Assembly (NCBI GenBank): GCA_038258425.1 | Contig: JBBSPV010000005.1 | Location: 69,313-133,312, forward strand | Direction: 5' to 3' | Length of the DNA: 64,000 bases | Source: DATLGB01 sp038258425 | Lineage (GTDB): Bacteria; Actinomycetota; Thermoleophilia; Solirubrobacterales; Solirubrobacteraceae | Shown here: in pieces, positions 7,571 to 15,447 of the stretch | Layout of the letters: every line of letters starts with the position of its first letter | Numbering within the stretch: the first letter of the stretch is position 1 | The notes under the pieces: generated by a model | Databases searched by the model: none | The model's input: only the letters and a program-made list of their open reading frames with translations | What the model was told of the DNA's origin: nothing | Program-made: the position numbers and the translations under genes

Positions 7571-8383
7571 TCAGCGGGCAAGAGCGACGTGACGGGCCGC
7601 AACCGCAAGCTTCCGCGAGGGTCGCACGACCGCCCGCCCGGGACGCTCACCGTAGCCGTCGCGCTCGATCTGACGCAGGATCTCGCGGTACATGGAGGCG
7701 GCCGCCGCGATCGCCGTACGACCGCGCGGCAGCAGCCGCAGACCCTGCAAGCCCTCGTCGTAGAGCGCGTCGGCCCGGGCGATCTGATCGCGCAGGAGCG
7801 CCCGCCGCCGGCCGGGCGCGATCGACCCGCCGTGGCGCTCGACGCTCTCGCTGGCGAGGTAGATCCGGCCCGCCGCGCGGTCCTCGTCGAGGTCGCGCAG
7901 CACGTTCGTGCGCTGCATGGCCATGCCGAGGGCGCCGGCCGTGCGCTCGGCCTCGGGGCCGCGGGCGCCGAGCAGGGCGGCCATGGTCAGCCCGACCGTC
8001 CCGGCGACCTGGAAGCAGTAGCGGTCGAGGTCGGCCTCCGTCCGGTGCGACGGCCCCGTGAGGTCCGCGCGCATGCCGGCGCAGAAGTCGCACAGTGCCC
8101 GGCGCGGGAGGTCGTGGCGGCGGGCGACGTCGGCGAACAGGCGCGCCTCGCGGGTCGTGGCCGGCCCGCCGTCGCACCAGGCCTCGACGGCCGCGATGCG
8201 CTCCGCGGCGTCCGGCTCGCCGTCGTCGACGGCGTCGTCGAGGCAGCGGAAGGCGAGGTAGAGGCGGTAGACGTCGTCGCGCACGTCGCCCGGCAGCAGG
8301 CGGCTGGCGAGGCCGAACGTCCGCGCGACCCGGTGGGTGGTGGTGCGAGCCTCGACGAGGACCGCGTCACCGCGGCGAGTCAC
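7571..8383 (-). CDS. crtB: Phytoene/squalene synthase family enzyme
   Basis: This 270-residue enzyme starts at GTG 8383, which overlaps the crtI stop (GTGA). It has the two Asp-rich prenyl-diphosphate motifs: CLDDAVDDGEPD (residues 48-58) and NVLRDLDEDRAAGRIYL. Between them are DLDRYCFQVAGTVGLTMAALLG and MAMQRTNVLRD, as in phytoene synthases. The reaction is head-to-head condensation of two geranylgeranyl diphosphates to phytoene; a related C30 product cannot be excluded. The pairing with a CrtI-type desaturase supports carotenoid synthesis. It is a soluble or peripheral membrane enzyme. A reading frame extending further upstream exists but overlaps crtI and is not needed. Confidence 0.92.
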   Translation of the reverse strand: MTRRGDAVLVEARTTTHRVARTFGLASRLLPGDVRDDVYRLYLAFRCLDDAVDDGEPDAAERIAAVEAWCDGGPATTREARLFADVARRHDLPRRALCDFCAGMRADLTGPSHRTEADLDRYCFQVAGTVGLTMAALLGARGPEAERTAGALGMAMQRTNVLRDLDEDRAAGRIYLASESVERHGGSIAPGRRRALLRDQIARADALYDEGLQGLRLLPRGRTAIAAAASMYREILRQIERDGYGERPGRAVVRPSRKLAVAARHVALAR

Positions 8384-9861
8384 CGGGCGACCGCCAGTCG
8401 CCGGCGCTTGACCGTGGCCGTGGCGTCGGCGCCCACGAGCCCGGCGGTGACCTCCGCGCCGAGCAGCACACCCGGGATGCCGGCGCCCGGATGCGTCCCG
8501 CCGCCGACGCGGTACAGCCCGCGGACGCGCCCGTCGCGATTGGGCGCGCGGAAGTACGCGCTCTGGTGCAGCGTCGGCTCGATCGCGAAGGCGTTGCCCC
8601 ACGCGGCCCCGAGGTCGCGCTCGAAGTCGACGGGGTCCATCCGGTGCTCCACGCGGACCGACGCCCCGAGCCCATCGAGCCCGAACGTCGTCTCGAGGTC
8701 GTGCACCAGCGCGTCGCGCAGCGCGTCGCCCTCGCGCGCCCAGTCCACCGGGGCGTCGCGCCGGTTGGGCACCGGCAGCAGGACGCAGAGCGAGTCGCCG
8801 CCGGCCTGGGCCATGCCGGGCTCGGTCCGGGCCGGGGCGTGCAAGTAGGTCGAGAACGTCTTCGGGAGGGCCGGCCCGCGCGTCACCGTGCGGATGAAGT
8901 CGCGGTAGCCGTCGCCGACGAGCAGCGTGTGGTGGTCGAGGCGCTCGGTGAACGCCGCGTCCGTGCCGAGGTAGAGCAGGAAGCAGCTCATGGTCGGCCG
9001 CAGCCGGCGCCGGGGCGGGCGGTGGCCGAGCAGCTCGTGGGTGCGCAGGACGTCGGCGTTGGAGACGACGGCGTCGGCGGGGATGCGCTCGCCGCCCTGC
9101 AGCCGCACGCCGGTCACCCGGCCGTGGGCCGTCTCGATCGCCTCCACGCCGTCGCCGCAGCGGACGTCGAGCGTCCGCGCGAGCGCCTCCACCAGGGCGT
9201 AGACGCCGCCCTCGGCGTACCAGCCGCCGTCGATGAGCTGGAGGTAGACCAGGGCGCCGTAGACCGCGGGCACCCGGAACGGGTCGCCCCCGATGAACAG
9301 GGAGTGGAAGGAGAACGCCTCGCGCACCCGGGGGTGCTCGAAGTAGCGCGAGACGAAGTGGTGCAGCGGCTCCGCCGCGCGCAGCCGCAGCATCATCGGC
9401 AGCAGCGAGGCGAACTCGCGCGCGGAGCCGAAGGCCCGGCGCCCGGCCCCGACGATCGCCTCCTCGTAGATCGGCTTGAGCGCCGCCAGGAAGGCGTCGA
9501 GGCGCCCGGCGTCGCGCTCGGAGAAGCGGGCGATCTCCCCGCGCAGGCGGTCGAGGTCCTCCGTGAAGCGGAAGGCCCGCTCCTCGCCGGCCCAGCGGAT
9601 CGTGTAGAGCGGGTCGAGGCGGTGGAGGTCCAGCTCGGACCAGAGGTCGAGGCCGGCGGACGCGAAGGTGTCCTCGAGCACCCAGGGCATGGTGATCAGC
9701 GACGGGCCCTTGTCCCAGGTGTAGCCGCCGTCCCGTATCCGAGACGCGCGTCCCCCGGGGGCCGCGCCCTGCTCGACGACGACGACCTCGTGGCCCGCGC
9801 CCTGCAGCCGCAGCGCGCAGCCCAGGCCGCCGAGGCCCGCCCCGACGACGACGACCTTCAT
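8380..9861 (-). CDS. crtI: Phytoene desaturase (CrtI family)
   Basis: This 493-residue flavoprotein has an N-terminal FAD-binding motif (VVVVGAGLGGLGCALRL), GGRASRIRDGGYTWDKGPS directly after, and a C-terminal GLYRVGGGTHPGAGIPGVLL, all characteristic of CrtI-type carotenoid desaturases and related ketolases. Length is typical. It would insert double bases into phytoene, giving lycopene or a less desaturated product. ATG 9861 overlaps the fni stop by 4 nt, and its own stop overlaps crtB, so fni-crtI-crtB is a tightly coupled operon supplying isoprenoid precursor and coloured carotenoid. No cyclase or geranylgeranyl-diphosphate synthase gene lies in the window. Confidence 0.93.
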   Translation of the reverse strand: MKVVVVGAGLGGLGCALRLQGAGHEVVVVEQGAAPGGRASRIRDGGYTWDKGPSLITMPWVLEDTFASAGLDLWSELDLHRLDPLYTIRWAGEERAFRFTEDLDRLRGEIARFSERDAGRLDAFLAALKPIYEEAIVGAGRRAFGSAREFASLLPMMLRLRAAEPLHHFVSRYFEHPRVREAFSFHSLFIGGDPFRVPAVYGALVYLQLIDGGWYAEGGVYALVEALARTLDVRCGDGVEAIETAHGRVTGVRLQGGERIPADAVVSNADVLRTHELLGHRPPRRRLRPTMSCFLLYLGTDAAFTERLDHHTLLVGDGYRDFIRTVTRGPALPKTFSTYLHAPARTEPGMAQAGGDSLCVLLPVPNRRDAPVDWAREGDALRDALVHDLETTFGLDGLGASVRVEHRMDPVDFERDLGAAWGNAFAIEPTLHQSAYFRAPNRDGRVRGLYRVGGGTHPGAGIPGVLLGAEVTAGLVGADATATVKRRRLAVAR

Positions 9862-10862
9862 CGCAGGTGCTCCGGGCCGAGCTCGGCGACGGAGGCGGCG
9901 CCCGCGAGCCACGTGGCGATGCGCAGCTGGCCGGCGACGGTGCGGACAGCCTCCGTGGCGCGGTCCTCGCGCGCGGCGCGCAGCAGCGGGGCGGCGAGAC
10001 CGGCGGCGACCGCGCCCAGGGCCAGGCACTTCGCGGCCTCCACGCCGTCGCGGATGCCGCCCGAGGCGAGCACGGGCAGCCCGGGCGCCGCGGCCCGCGC
10101 CTCGGCGACGGCCGTGGCCGTCGGGATGCCCCAGCCGGCGAAGGCGGCGGCGAGGTCGCCGGCGCGCGGGTCGCGCCGGCCCTCGATCAGCGCCCAGTTC
10201 GTGCCGCCCGCGCCGGCGACGTCGACGGCCGCGACGCCGGCCTGGGCGAGCAGCGCGACGTCGGCGCCGGCGAGGCCGAAGCCGACCTCCTTGACCACCA
10301 CGGCGCGGTCGCTGAGGCGTGCCGCCGCGGCGGCGATGCCCTCCAGCACACCCTCGAAGTGCGGTTCGCCCTCCGGCTGGACCGCCTCCTGCAGCGGGTT
10401 GAGGTGCACGGACAGCCCGTCGGCGTCGAGCAGCTCGACGAGCGCCTCGGCCCGCTCGGGCCCGCTCGGGCCGGTGATCTGCGCCGCCCCGAGGTTGGCC
10501 AGCAGCAGCGGCGGGCGCTCCTCGCCCGCGGGGCGGTAGGTGCGCAGCAGGTCGGCGTCCTCGAGCAGCCGCCGGCCCGAGCCGAGGACGAGGCCGATGC
10601 CGGCGGCCGCGGCGGCGCGCAGCAGGCGGCGGTTGACCTCCTCGGCCTCGGCCGTTCCCCCGGTCATGGCGGAGACGACGAGCGGCGCCTCGAGCTCGCG
10701 GCCCAGCAGCGTCGTGGCCAGGGTCACGCCGGCGAGGTCGCGCCCCGGCAGCGCGCGGTGGCGCAGGTGGACCGCCTCGAGCCCGCTCGTGACCGTGTGG
10801 CGCACGTCGGGCTCCGTGGCGAGCCGGAGATGGTCGGCCTTGCGGTGGGCGTCGGAGGACAT
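9858..10862 (-). CDS. fni: Type 2 isopentenyl-diphosphate delta-isomerase
   Basis: This 334-residue protein matches the FMN-dependent type 2 isomerase: HRKADHLRLA at the N-terminus, APLVVSAMTGGTAEAEEVNR (flavin/substrate site), GIGLVLGSGRRLLED, LSVHLNPLQEAVQPEG, VVVKEVGFGLAG, VDVAGAGGTNWALIEGRR and LASGGIRDGVEAAKCLALGA. It interconverts isopentenyl and dimethylallyl diphosphate. As the first gene of the fni-crtI-crtB operon it balances precursors for carotenoid synthesis. No clear SD precedes ATG 10862; instead a small hairpin and an odd palindrome sit immediately upstream. Confidence 0.94.
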   Translation of the reverse strand: MSSDAHRKADHLRLATEPDVRHTVTSGLEAVHLRHRALPGRDLAGVTLATTLLGRELEAPLVVSAMTGGTAEAEEVNRRLLRAAAAAGIGLVLGSGRRLLEDADLLRTYRPAGEERPPLLLANLGAAQITGPSGPERAEALVELLDADGLSVHLNPLQEAVQPEGEPHFEGVLEGIAAAAARLSDRAVVVKEVGFGLAGADVALLAQAGVAAVDVAGAGGTNWALIEGRRDPRAGDLAAAFAGWGIPTATAVAEARAAAPGLPVLASGGIRDGVEAAKCLALGAVAAGLAAPLLRAAREDRATEAVRTVAGQLRIATWLAGAASVAELGPEHLR

Positions 10863-10868
10863 CTTGCA

Positions 10869-10902
10869 GGGGTACGGACCCCGAGCGGCCTGGTGTCACA
10901 CC
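10869..10902 (-). promoter_or_regulatory. Hairpin and GGTGT-N-ACACC palindrome upstream of carotenoid operon
   Basis: Immediately upstream of fni is GGGGT-4 nt-ACCCC (10869-10882), which in RNA would form a hairpin ending 6 nt before the AUG. At 10892-10902 is an 11-bp palindrome with one central base (GGTGT-N-ACACC), a plausible repressor or activator site for light- or stress-controlled pigment synthesis. Both are seen directly; their function is inferred. Confidence 0.35.
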
Positions 10903-10948
10903 TGCTGCGACTGGGTTCTGGCCCCCATCTGCTCGGGCCGGGCCCGCC

Positions 10949-11917
10949 TCAGCGGCGTGCGGCGGCGCGGAACCCGAGCCGCAGCAGGGTCCGGGCCTGG
11001 CGGTCGATGTCGGGCGAGTCGAGCAGCACGACGCCGAGGTGCACGCCGCCGCGGCGGGCGGTGACGACGAAGCACGCGCCGGCGGCGTTCGTGTAGCCCG
11101 TCTTGACGCCGGTGACGCCCGGATAGCGCCGGCGCAGCAGCGGGTTGTGGTTCGTGAGGAACAACTTGCGCCGCTTGCCCCGCTTGACCGGCCACGGGAG
11201 CACGACGCCGGCTCGCCGTACGATGCGGGCGAGTCGCGGGGTGCGCAGGACGGCGCGCGCCTCCGCGGCGAGGTCGGCGGCGCACGAGTGGTTGCCGCGA
11301 TTCATGTAGCCGTCGGGGGTCGCGTAGCGCGTACAGCCGAGGTGCATGAGCCGCGCGCGCTGGTTCATGAGCCGGACGAACCCGCGCTGGCTGCCGCCGG
11401 TGCCGTGGGCGAGAGCCCGCGCCGCGTCGTTGCCCGAGGGCAGCATGAGCCCGTAGAGCAGCGTCTCCACCCCGATCCGCCGGCCCACGGGCAGCGCGCC
11501 GACGGCCGACCCGGGGGCCTTGGCGTCGAAGCTCGAGATGCGCACGCTGCTGCCGGTCCGCAGCCGGTCGGCGACCACGAGCCCGGTCATCATCTTCGTC
11601 AGCGAGGCGATCGGCCGCCTGGCCGTCGGATGACGGCGCCACAGCACGTCACCGGTGTCGACGTCGAACACGAGCCCGGCGGCCGGCAGCGTCCGGCGCT
11701 TGAACGGCGTCGGGAAGGCGTCCACCGGGTCGTCGAGGCGGACCGCGAGGGGGGAGGGTGCCGTGCCGAGGTCGAGCGTGCCCGCCGGCTTCAGCGTCCC
11801 GGCGGCCGCCTCGGCGCGTGGCGCCCGCGCGCCCGGCCCGCCGAGCGAGAGGGCGAGCACGGCCAGCGCTCCGAGCCCCGTGGCGAGCACGAGCAGCGCC
11901 GCGAGCCACGCCCTCAT
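10949..11917 (-). CDS. D-alanyl-D-alanine carboxypeptidase (PBP5/6-type, S11)
   Basis: Starting at ATG 11917, this 322-residue protein has an N-terminal membrane helix or signal segment (residues 2-35) and a penicillin-binding domain with the three active-site motifs in order: SLTK (105-108), SGN (161-163) and KTG (272-274). It trims terminal D-Ala from peptidoglycan stem peptides outside the membrane. It ends shortly after the catalytic domain and lacks the C-terminal beta domain and amphipathic anchor of Escherichia coli PBP5, so anchoring must be by the N-terminal helix or it is released. The ATG overlaps the stop of a tiny membrane protein gene (ATGA). Confidence 0.92.
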   Translation of the reverse strand: MRAWLAALLVLATGLGALAVLALSLGGPGARAPRAEAAAGTLKPAGTLDLGTAPSPLAVRLDDPVDAFPTPFKRRTLPAAGLVFDVDTGDVLWRRHPTARRPIASLTKMMTGLVVADRLRTGSSVRISSFDAKAPGSAVGALPVGRRIGVETLLYGLMLPSGNDAARALAHGTGGSQRGFVRLMNQRARLMHLGCTRYATPDGYMNRGNHSCAADLAAEARAVLRTPRLARIVRRAGVVLPWPVKRGKRRKLFLTNHNPLLRRRYPGVTGVKTGYTNAAGACFVVTARRGGVHLGVVLLDSPDIDRQARTLLRLGFRAAARR

Positions 11918-12090
11918 CCGCGCGCTCCGCCGATCGCGCCCGCCACCGCGGCCCCGAGCAGGACGCAGACCAGCACGGAGAGCAGCACGAGGGGGTCCGG
12001 GCCGCTCGCCACGAGCACGTAGACCGTCAGGCAGGACAGGATCGCCCACAGCAGGCACGCGAGGACCATGATCGCCCGCCGGACCGTCAT
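11914..12090 (-). CDS. 58-residue membrane protein between rhomboid and carboxypeptidase genes
   Basis: An ATG at 12090, 6 bp after the rhomboid stop, opens a 58-codon frame whose stop overlaps the carboxypeptidase start by 4 nt. The predicted protein has a basic start (MTVRRAIM), two hydrophobic helices (about residues 6-28 and 33-54) separated by ASGPDP, and a short basic end. Tight spacing on both sides and codon usage like its neighbours (G/C at third positions) support a real gene. No family is recognised. A role with the neighbouring membrane proteins is inference. Confidence 0.7.
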   Translation of the reverse strand: MTVRRAIMVLACLLWAILSCLTVYVLVASGPDPLVLLSVLVCVLLGAAVAGAIGGARG

Positions 12091-12096
12091 CGCGCC

Positions 12097-12849
12097 CTAG
12101 TAAAGCGAGGGCTGCGGCCGGACCGCCGGCTTGCGGCGGTTGGCGAAGGCCCGGACGAGCACCAGCCCGAAGACGAAGCCGCCGACGTGCGCGGCGTAGG
12201 CGACCCCACCGGTGCTTGCGCTCGTGGGCTGCGCGAGGTCGAAGTACGCGCTGACCGCCTGCAGGACGAACCACAGCCCGAGGACGACCACCGCGCGCAG
12301 CTGGAGGAAGAGGAAGAAGAAGACGATGAACACGAAGGTGAGCACCCGCGCGCGCGGGAAGAGCACGATGTAGCCGCCGAGGACCCCGGCCACCGCGCCC
12401 GAGGCCCCGAGCGTCGGGACGGTGGAGCTCGGGTCCAGCGCGACCTGCAGCGCCAGCGCCACGACCCCGGCCAGCAGGTAGAAGACGAGGTAGCGCCCGC
12501 GGCCCATGGAGTCCTCGACGTTGCTGCCGAAGATCCACAGGAAGAGCATGTTGCCGCCGAGGTGCAGCAGTCCGCCGTGCATGAACATCGCGGTGAACGG
12601 CGTGAGCCACGTCGGGGCGAGCCCGCCGCTCCCGCACCCCTCGCCGACGATCTCGAAGCCCGGGTCGGTGAGCTCCCTGGGGACGGCCGCGTTGCCGACG
12701 AGCTGGCAGATGTAGTGCTGGGAGCTCGGGTCGCCGAGCGTGAGGCCGCCCCGTTGCCAGAAGACGTACACGACCACGTTGACGGCGATCAGCGCGATCG
12801 TGACCACGGGCAGGCGGTCCGTCGGGACGTCGTCCTTGAGCGGGAACAT
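12097..12849 (-). CDS. Rhomboid-family intramembrane serine protease
   Basis: This 250-residue polytopic membrane protein has about six hydrophobic helices. HGGLLHLGGNMLFLWIFG (91-108) holds the conserved His and Asn of the oxyanion region, GASGAVAGVLG places the catalytic Ser at residue 150, and AAHVGGFVFG gives the catalytic His at 221. A long first loop with Cys-containing segments (YICQL and GEGCGSGG) may carry a disulfide. The family cleaves substrates within or near their membrane segments. It follows lipA by 16 bp on the same strand. Substrates cannot be read from sequence. Confidence 0.93.
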   Translation of the reverse strand: MFPLKDDVPTDRLPVVTIALIAVNVVVYVFWQRGGLTLGDPSSQHYICQLVGNAAVPRELTDPGFEIVGEGCGSGGLAPTWLTPFTAMFMHGGLLHLGGNMLFLWIFGSNVEDSMGRGRYLVFYLLAGVVALALQVALDPSSTVPTLGASGAVAGVLGGYIVLFPRARVLTFVFIVFFFLFLQLRAVVVLGLWFVLQAVSAYFDLAQPTSASTGGVAYAAHVGGFVFGLVLVRAFANRRKPAVRPQPSLY

Positions 12850-12865
12850 CGGCGCGGCCGCCCGC

Positions 12866-13846
12866 TCAGGCGGTCGCGGCCACCGGCCCGACGCCGGGGC
12901 GCTGCTGCTCGACGTGCTCGTCGGCGTGGTAGCTCGAGCGCACGAGCGGCCCGGCCGCGACGTGGTCGAAGCCCATGGCCATGCCGGCGGCCTGCACGGC
13001 GTCGAACTCCTCCGGCTCCCAGTAGCGCACGACCGGCAGGTGGCGCTCGGTCGGGCGCAGGTACTGGCCGACGGTGATGATCTGGACGCCCTGCTCGCGC
13101 AGCCGGCCGAGCGCGTCGACGAGCTCGTCGAGGGTCTCCCCGAGGCCGACCATGAAGCCGGACTTCGTCGCGACCTCGTCGCCCGCGAGCGCCTTGGCGT
13201 TGCGCAGCACGCGCAGCGAGCGTGGCCAGGTCGACCCGCGGCGGGCGATCGGGTACAGCCGGGGCACGACCTCGACGTTGTGGTTGAAGACGTCGGGGCG
13301 CTCGGCGAGCACCCGCGCCAGCGGCATCTCCTCGCCGCGGAAGTCGGGGGTGAGGACCTCGATCTTCGTGTCCGGCGACTGGCGGCGGATCTGGCGGATG
13401 GTGCCGCACCAGATCCCGGCGCCGAGGTCGGGCAGGTCGTCGCGGTCGACGCTGGTCACCACGGCGTGGCGAAGGCCCATGCGGGCCACGGAGCGGGCCA
13501 CGCGCGCCGGCTCGAGCGGGTCGTTCCACGTCGGCTTGCCCGTCTTGACGTTGCAGAAGCCGCAGCGGCGCGTGCACGTGTCGCCGAGGATCATGAACGT
13601 CGCCGTGCCGCGCTCCCAGCAGTCGCCGATGTTCGGGCAGGCGGCCTCCTGGCAGACCGTGTGGAGGTCGTCGGCCTCGATGTCGGCGCGCAGCCGGCGG
13701 TAGTTGTCGCCGCCCGGCGCGGGAACCTTGAACCAGGCCGGCTTGCGCGAGCGGTAGGGGAGGACCTCCGTGCCGAGCACGGAGGTGACGTCCATGCCGC
13801 CCGGGTTCGAGCGGCTGCGGGTGACGTGAAGGCGGCTGTCGCTCAC
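12866..13846 (-). CDS. lipA: Lipoyl synthase
   Basis: This 326-residue radical-SAM enzyme has both iron-sulfur sites: CQEAACPNIGDC (Cys 65, 70, 76; auxiliary cluster) and CTRRCGFC (Cys 91, 95, 98; SAM cluster). Further family signatures are TSVDRDDLPDLGA and FNHNVEVVPRLY. It inserts two sulfurs into octanoyl groups on lipoyl domains. The GTG at 13846 is chosen because it overlaps the lipB stop by 4 nt (GTGA); an ATG at 13795 is an alternative that would shorten the variable N-terminus by 17 residues. The lipB-lipA order and coupling match many bacteria. Confidence 0.95.
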   Translation of the reverse strand: MSDSRLHVTRSRSNPGGMDVTSVLGTEVLPYRSRKPAWFKVPAPGGDNYRRLRADIEADDLHTVCQEAACPNIGDCWERGTATFMILGDTCTRRCGFCNVKTGKPTWNDPLEPARVARSVARMGLRHAVVTSVDRDDLPDLGAGIWCGTIRQIRRQSPDTKIEVLTPDFRGEEMPLARVLAERPDVFNHNVEVVPRLYPIARRGSTWPRSLRVLRNAKALAGDEVATKSGFMVGLGETLDELVDALGRLREQGVQIITVGQYLRPTERHLPVVRYWEPEEFDAVQAAGMAMGFDHVAAGPLVRSSYHADEHVEQQRPGVGPVAATA

Positions 13847-14550
13847 GGCAGGGAGGCTACGGGGGCGGGCAGGCCGAGCCGCGCCGGGCTGACCAGCCGC
13901 TGGCGGCGCCCGAGCGCCCGGCAGAGCGCGTAGGCGACGCGGCGGCGCACGCAGGGCAGGTGGCCGCCCGTGCCGAGCTCGCGGGTCACGGAGGTCATGC
14001 GCGTCGTGGGCAGGCCGCAGGCCACGACCCACTCGAACGGCTGCAGGTCGTTGTCGACGTTGAGGGCGAAGCCGTGCATGGCCACGCCGCGGGAGACGTG
14101 GACGCCGATGGACGCGAGCTTGCGCTCGCCCGTCCACACGCCGGTCCACTCCGTGCCCTCGTGGTCGCGCCCCCGCGCCACGATGCCCTCCTGGCCGACG
14201 GCGTCCACGAGCGCCGCCTCGAGGGCCCGCACGTGGTCGGGGATTCTTTCGACGCGGACGATGGGATAGCCGACGAGCTGGCCCGGCCCGTGGTAGGTGA
14301 GCCTGCCGCCCCGGTCCGTGCGCACGACGTCGATGCCCTGGGCGCGGTACCAGTCCTCGCCCATCGGCAGGTCGCCGGGCTCGGAGCGGCGGCCGAGGGT
14401 GTAGACGGGGTCGTGCTCGAGCAGCAGCAGCGCCTCGGGCGATTCCCCGGCGATCACCCGCGCCCGCAGGTCCTCCTGCCAGGAGAGCGCCTCGCGGTAG
14501 GGCACGCGGCCGAGGTGGCAGACGAGCAGGTCGCCGGGCACGTGGACCAT
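13843..14550 (-). CDS. lipB: Octanoyltransferase
   Basis: This 235-residue enzyme transfers octanoyl from acyl carrier protein to lipoyl domains. Seen motifs: YTLGRRSEPGDL (50-61), RGGRLTYHGPGQLVGYPI (80-97, the family signature), ERKLASIGVHV with the conserved Lys 144, and VACGLPTTRMTSV with the catalytic Cys 178. The start at ATG 14550 fits the family; an in-frame extension further upstream would overlap a divergent gene. It heads the lipB-lipA-rhomboid-small protein-carboxypeptidase run. The lipoylation substrates would include dehydrogenase complexes; lpdA lies about 3 kb away. Confidence 0.95.
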   Translation of the reverse strand: MVHVPGDLLVCHLGRVPYREALSWQEDLRARVIAGESPEALLLLEHDPVYTLGRRSEPGDLPMGEDWYRAQGIDVVRTDRGGRLTYHGPGQLVGYPIVRVERIPDHVRALEAALVDAVGQEGIVARGRDHEGTEWTGVWTGERKLASIGVHVSRGVAMHGFALNVDNDLQPFEWVVACGLPTTRMTSVTRELGTGGHLPCVRRRVAYALCRALGRRQRLVSPARLGLPAPVASLP

Positions 14551-14562
14551 GGTACGTCGACG

Positions 14563-14568
14563 TAGGCT
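14563..14568 (+). promoter_or_regulatory. TAGGCT -10 box, leaderless start at 14576
   Basis: TAGGCT lies 7 nt upstream of ATG 14576, with no SD. This spacing, seen at many starts in the window, places the transcription start at or next to the ATG. Confidence 0.5.
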
Positions 14569-14575
14569 GGCTGCG

Positions 14576-15175
14576 ATGCGTCGCGTGGACTGGACCCGGC
14601 TCCGCTGGCGCCTGAGCGGCGCGTGGCAGTGGCCGGTGTTCGTCGTGCTGACCGTCGCCGAGGGGATCCTCCTCACGCGGCTGCCGGTCTGGGGCGACGG
14701 CCCGGAGGGCGGCTTCGTGGCCGCGCTGCTGCTGGCGGCGTGCCTGAACCTCCTCGTCGTCGCGCTGCTCGCGCCGCTGCTCGGGTTCGTGCTGCGGCGG
14801 CGGCGCTCCGACCTGCCCCGCTCGATCGCCGCCGACTACGCCGGCAGCGTCCTGCTCGTCGTCCTCTTCCTCGGCCTCGTGGTCGGCGGGATCGCCCACC
14901 GGGGCGCGCGCCAGGCCGACGCGCGCGCGCGGGCCCGGCTCGTCCTCGCCGTCGACCGCTTCGTCCACCACCGCCACCCGGCCTACGCGGGCGGGCTCGC
15001 CCAGATCGACGCGCTGCGGGTGGAGACCGGCCTCTACCGCTCCTGTGTGCCCGGCCCGGACCCGCAGCGGGCGCTGTGCCTGTTCGTGCGGACGAACCGC
15101 TCGCCGCCGGCGGTCACGCGCGATTCCGACTCGGCGCCCAACGCCGTCTACCGGTCCCGCGGCGGCTTCCGGTAG
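14576..15175 (+). CDS. Membrane protein of unknown function
   Basis: The start at ATG 14576 gives a 199-residue protein; an earlier in-frame ATG at 14549 lies outside the promoter spacing. It has a basic N-terminus (MRRVDWTRLRWRL), three hydrophobic helices (about residues 20-38, 46-70 and 85-105), then a soluble C-terminal domain with VLAVDRFVHHRHPAYAGGLAQ and a pair of Cys residues (RSCVPGPDPQRALCLF) that could form a disulfide outside the membrane. It is divergent from lipB with only 25 bp between start codons. No family recognised. Confidence 0.7.
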   Translation: MRRVDWTRLRWRLSGAWQWPVFVVLTVAEGILLTRLPVWGDGPEGGFVAALLLAACLNLLVVALLAPLLGFVLRRRRSDLPRSIAADYAGSVLLVVLFLGLVVGGIAHRGARQADARARARLVLAVDRFVHHRHPAYAGGLAQIDALRVETGLYRSCVPGPDPQRALCLFVRTNRSPPAVTRDSDSAPNAVYRSRGGFR

Positions 15176-15181
15176 GGCCCC

Positions 15182-15335
15182 GCGGGACGAGCCCGCGGGA
15201 CGAGCCCGCGGGACGAGGCCGCGGGATGAGGGCGCCGGATGAGGCCGCGGGATGAGGGCGCGGGACGAGGGCGCGGACGAGGGCGCCGGACGAGGTCGCG
15301 GGATGAGGGCGCCGGACGAGGCCGCGGGATGAGGC
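15182..15335. repeat. Degenerate 12-13-bp tandem array, about 12 units
   Basis: About twelve head-to-tail units of the form GCGGGAYGAGGSC (first two units exactly GCGGGACGAGCC) fill this stretch. C/T variation at the sixth or seventh base and G/C variation near the end show drift between units. It begins just after the stop of the gene ending at 15175. Confidence 0.85.
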
Positions 15336-15392
15336 AAGAGGCGGCTTCGTGTCGCCACAACGACGCTCAGCCGCCTGCCGCCCCGGTCGACC

Positions 15393-15441
15393 GGGCTTCA
15401 GTCGCCGTGGGGTCGTCCGGGCGACCAGGGCGCGACTGACG
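15393..15441. repeat. 49-bp palindromic element, copy 1
   Basis: The outer arms are CAGTCGC (15399-15405) and GCGACTG (15432-15438); the inner arms GGTCG and CGACC enclose a 6-nt loop. It is 42/49 identical, without gaps, to the element at 46817-46865, which also lies between convergent genes. It resembles REP-type intergenic palindromes and may act as a bidirectional terminator. Confidence 0.8.
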
Positions 15442-15447
15442 TCCCGC

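Noticed and set aside
15182..15335. Coding interpretation of the tandem array (Pro/Ser/Arg repeats on the minus strand)
   Set aside because: Open only because of the repeat composition; no start signal, and it would be an unsupported N-terminal extension of unrelated genes.
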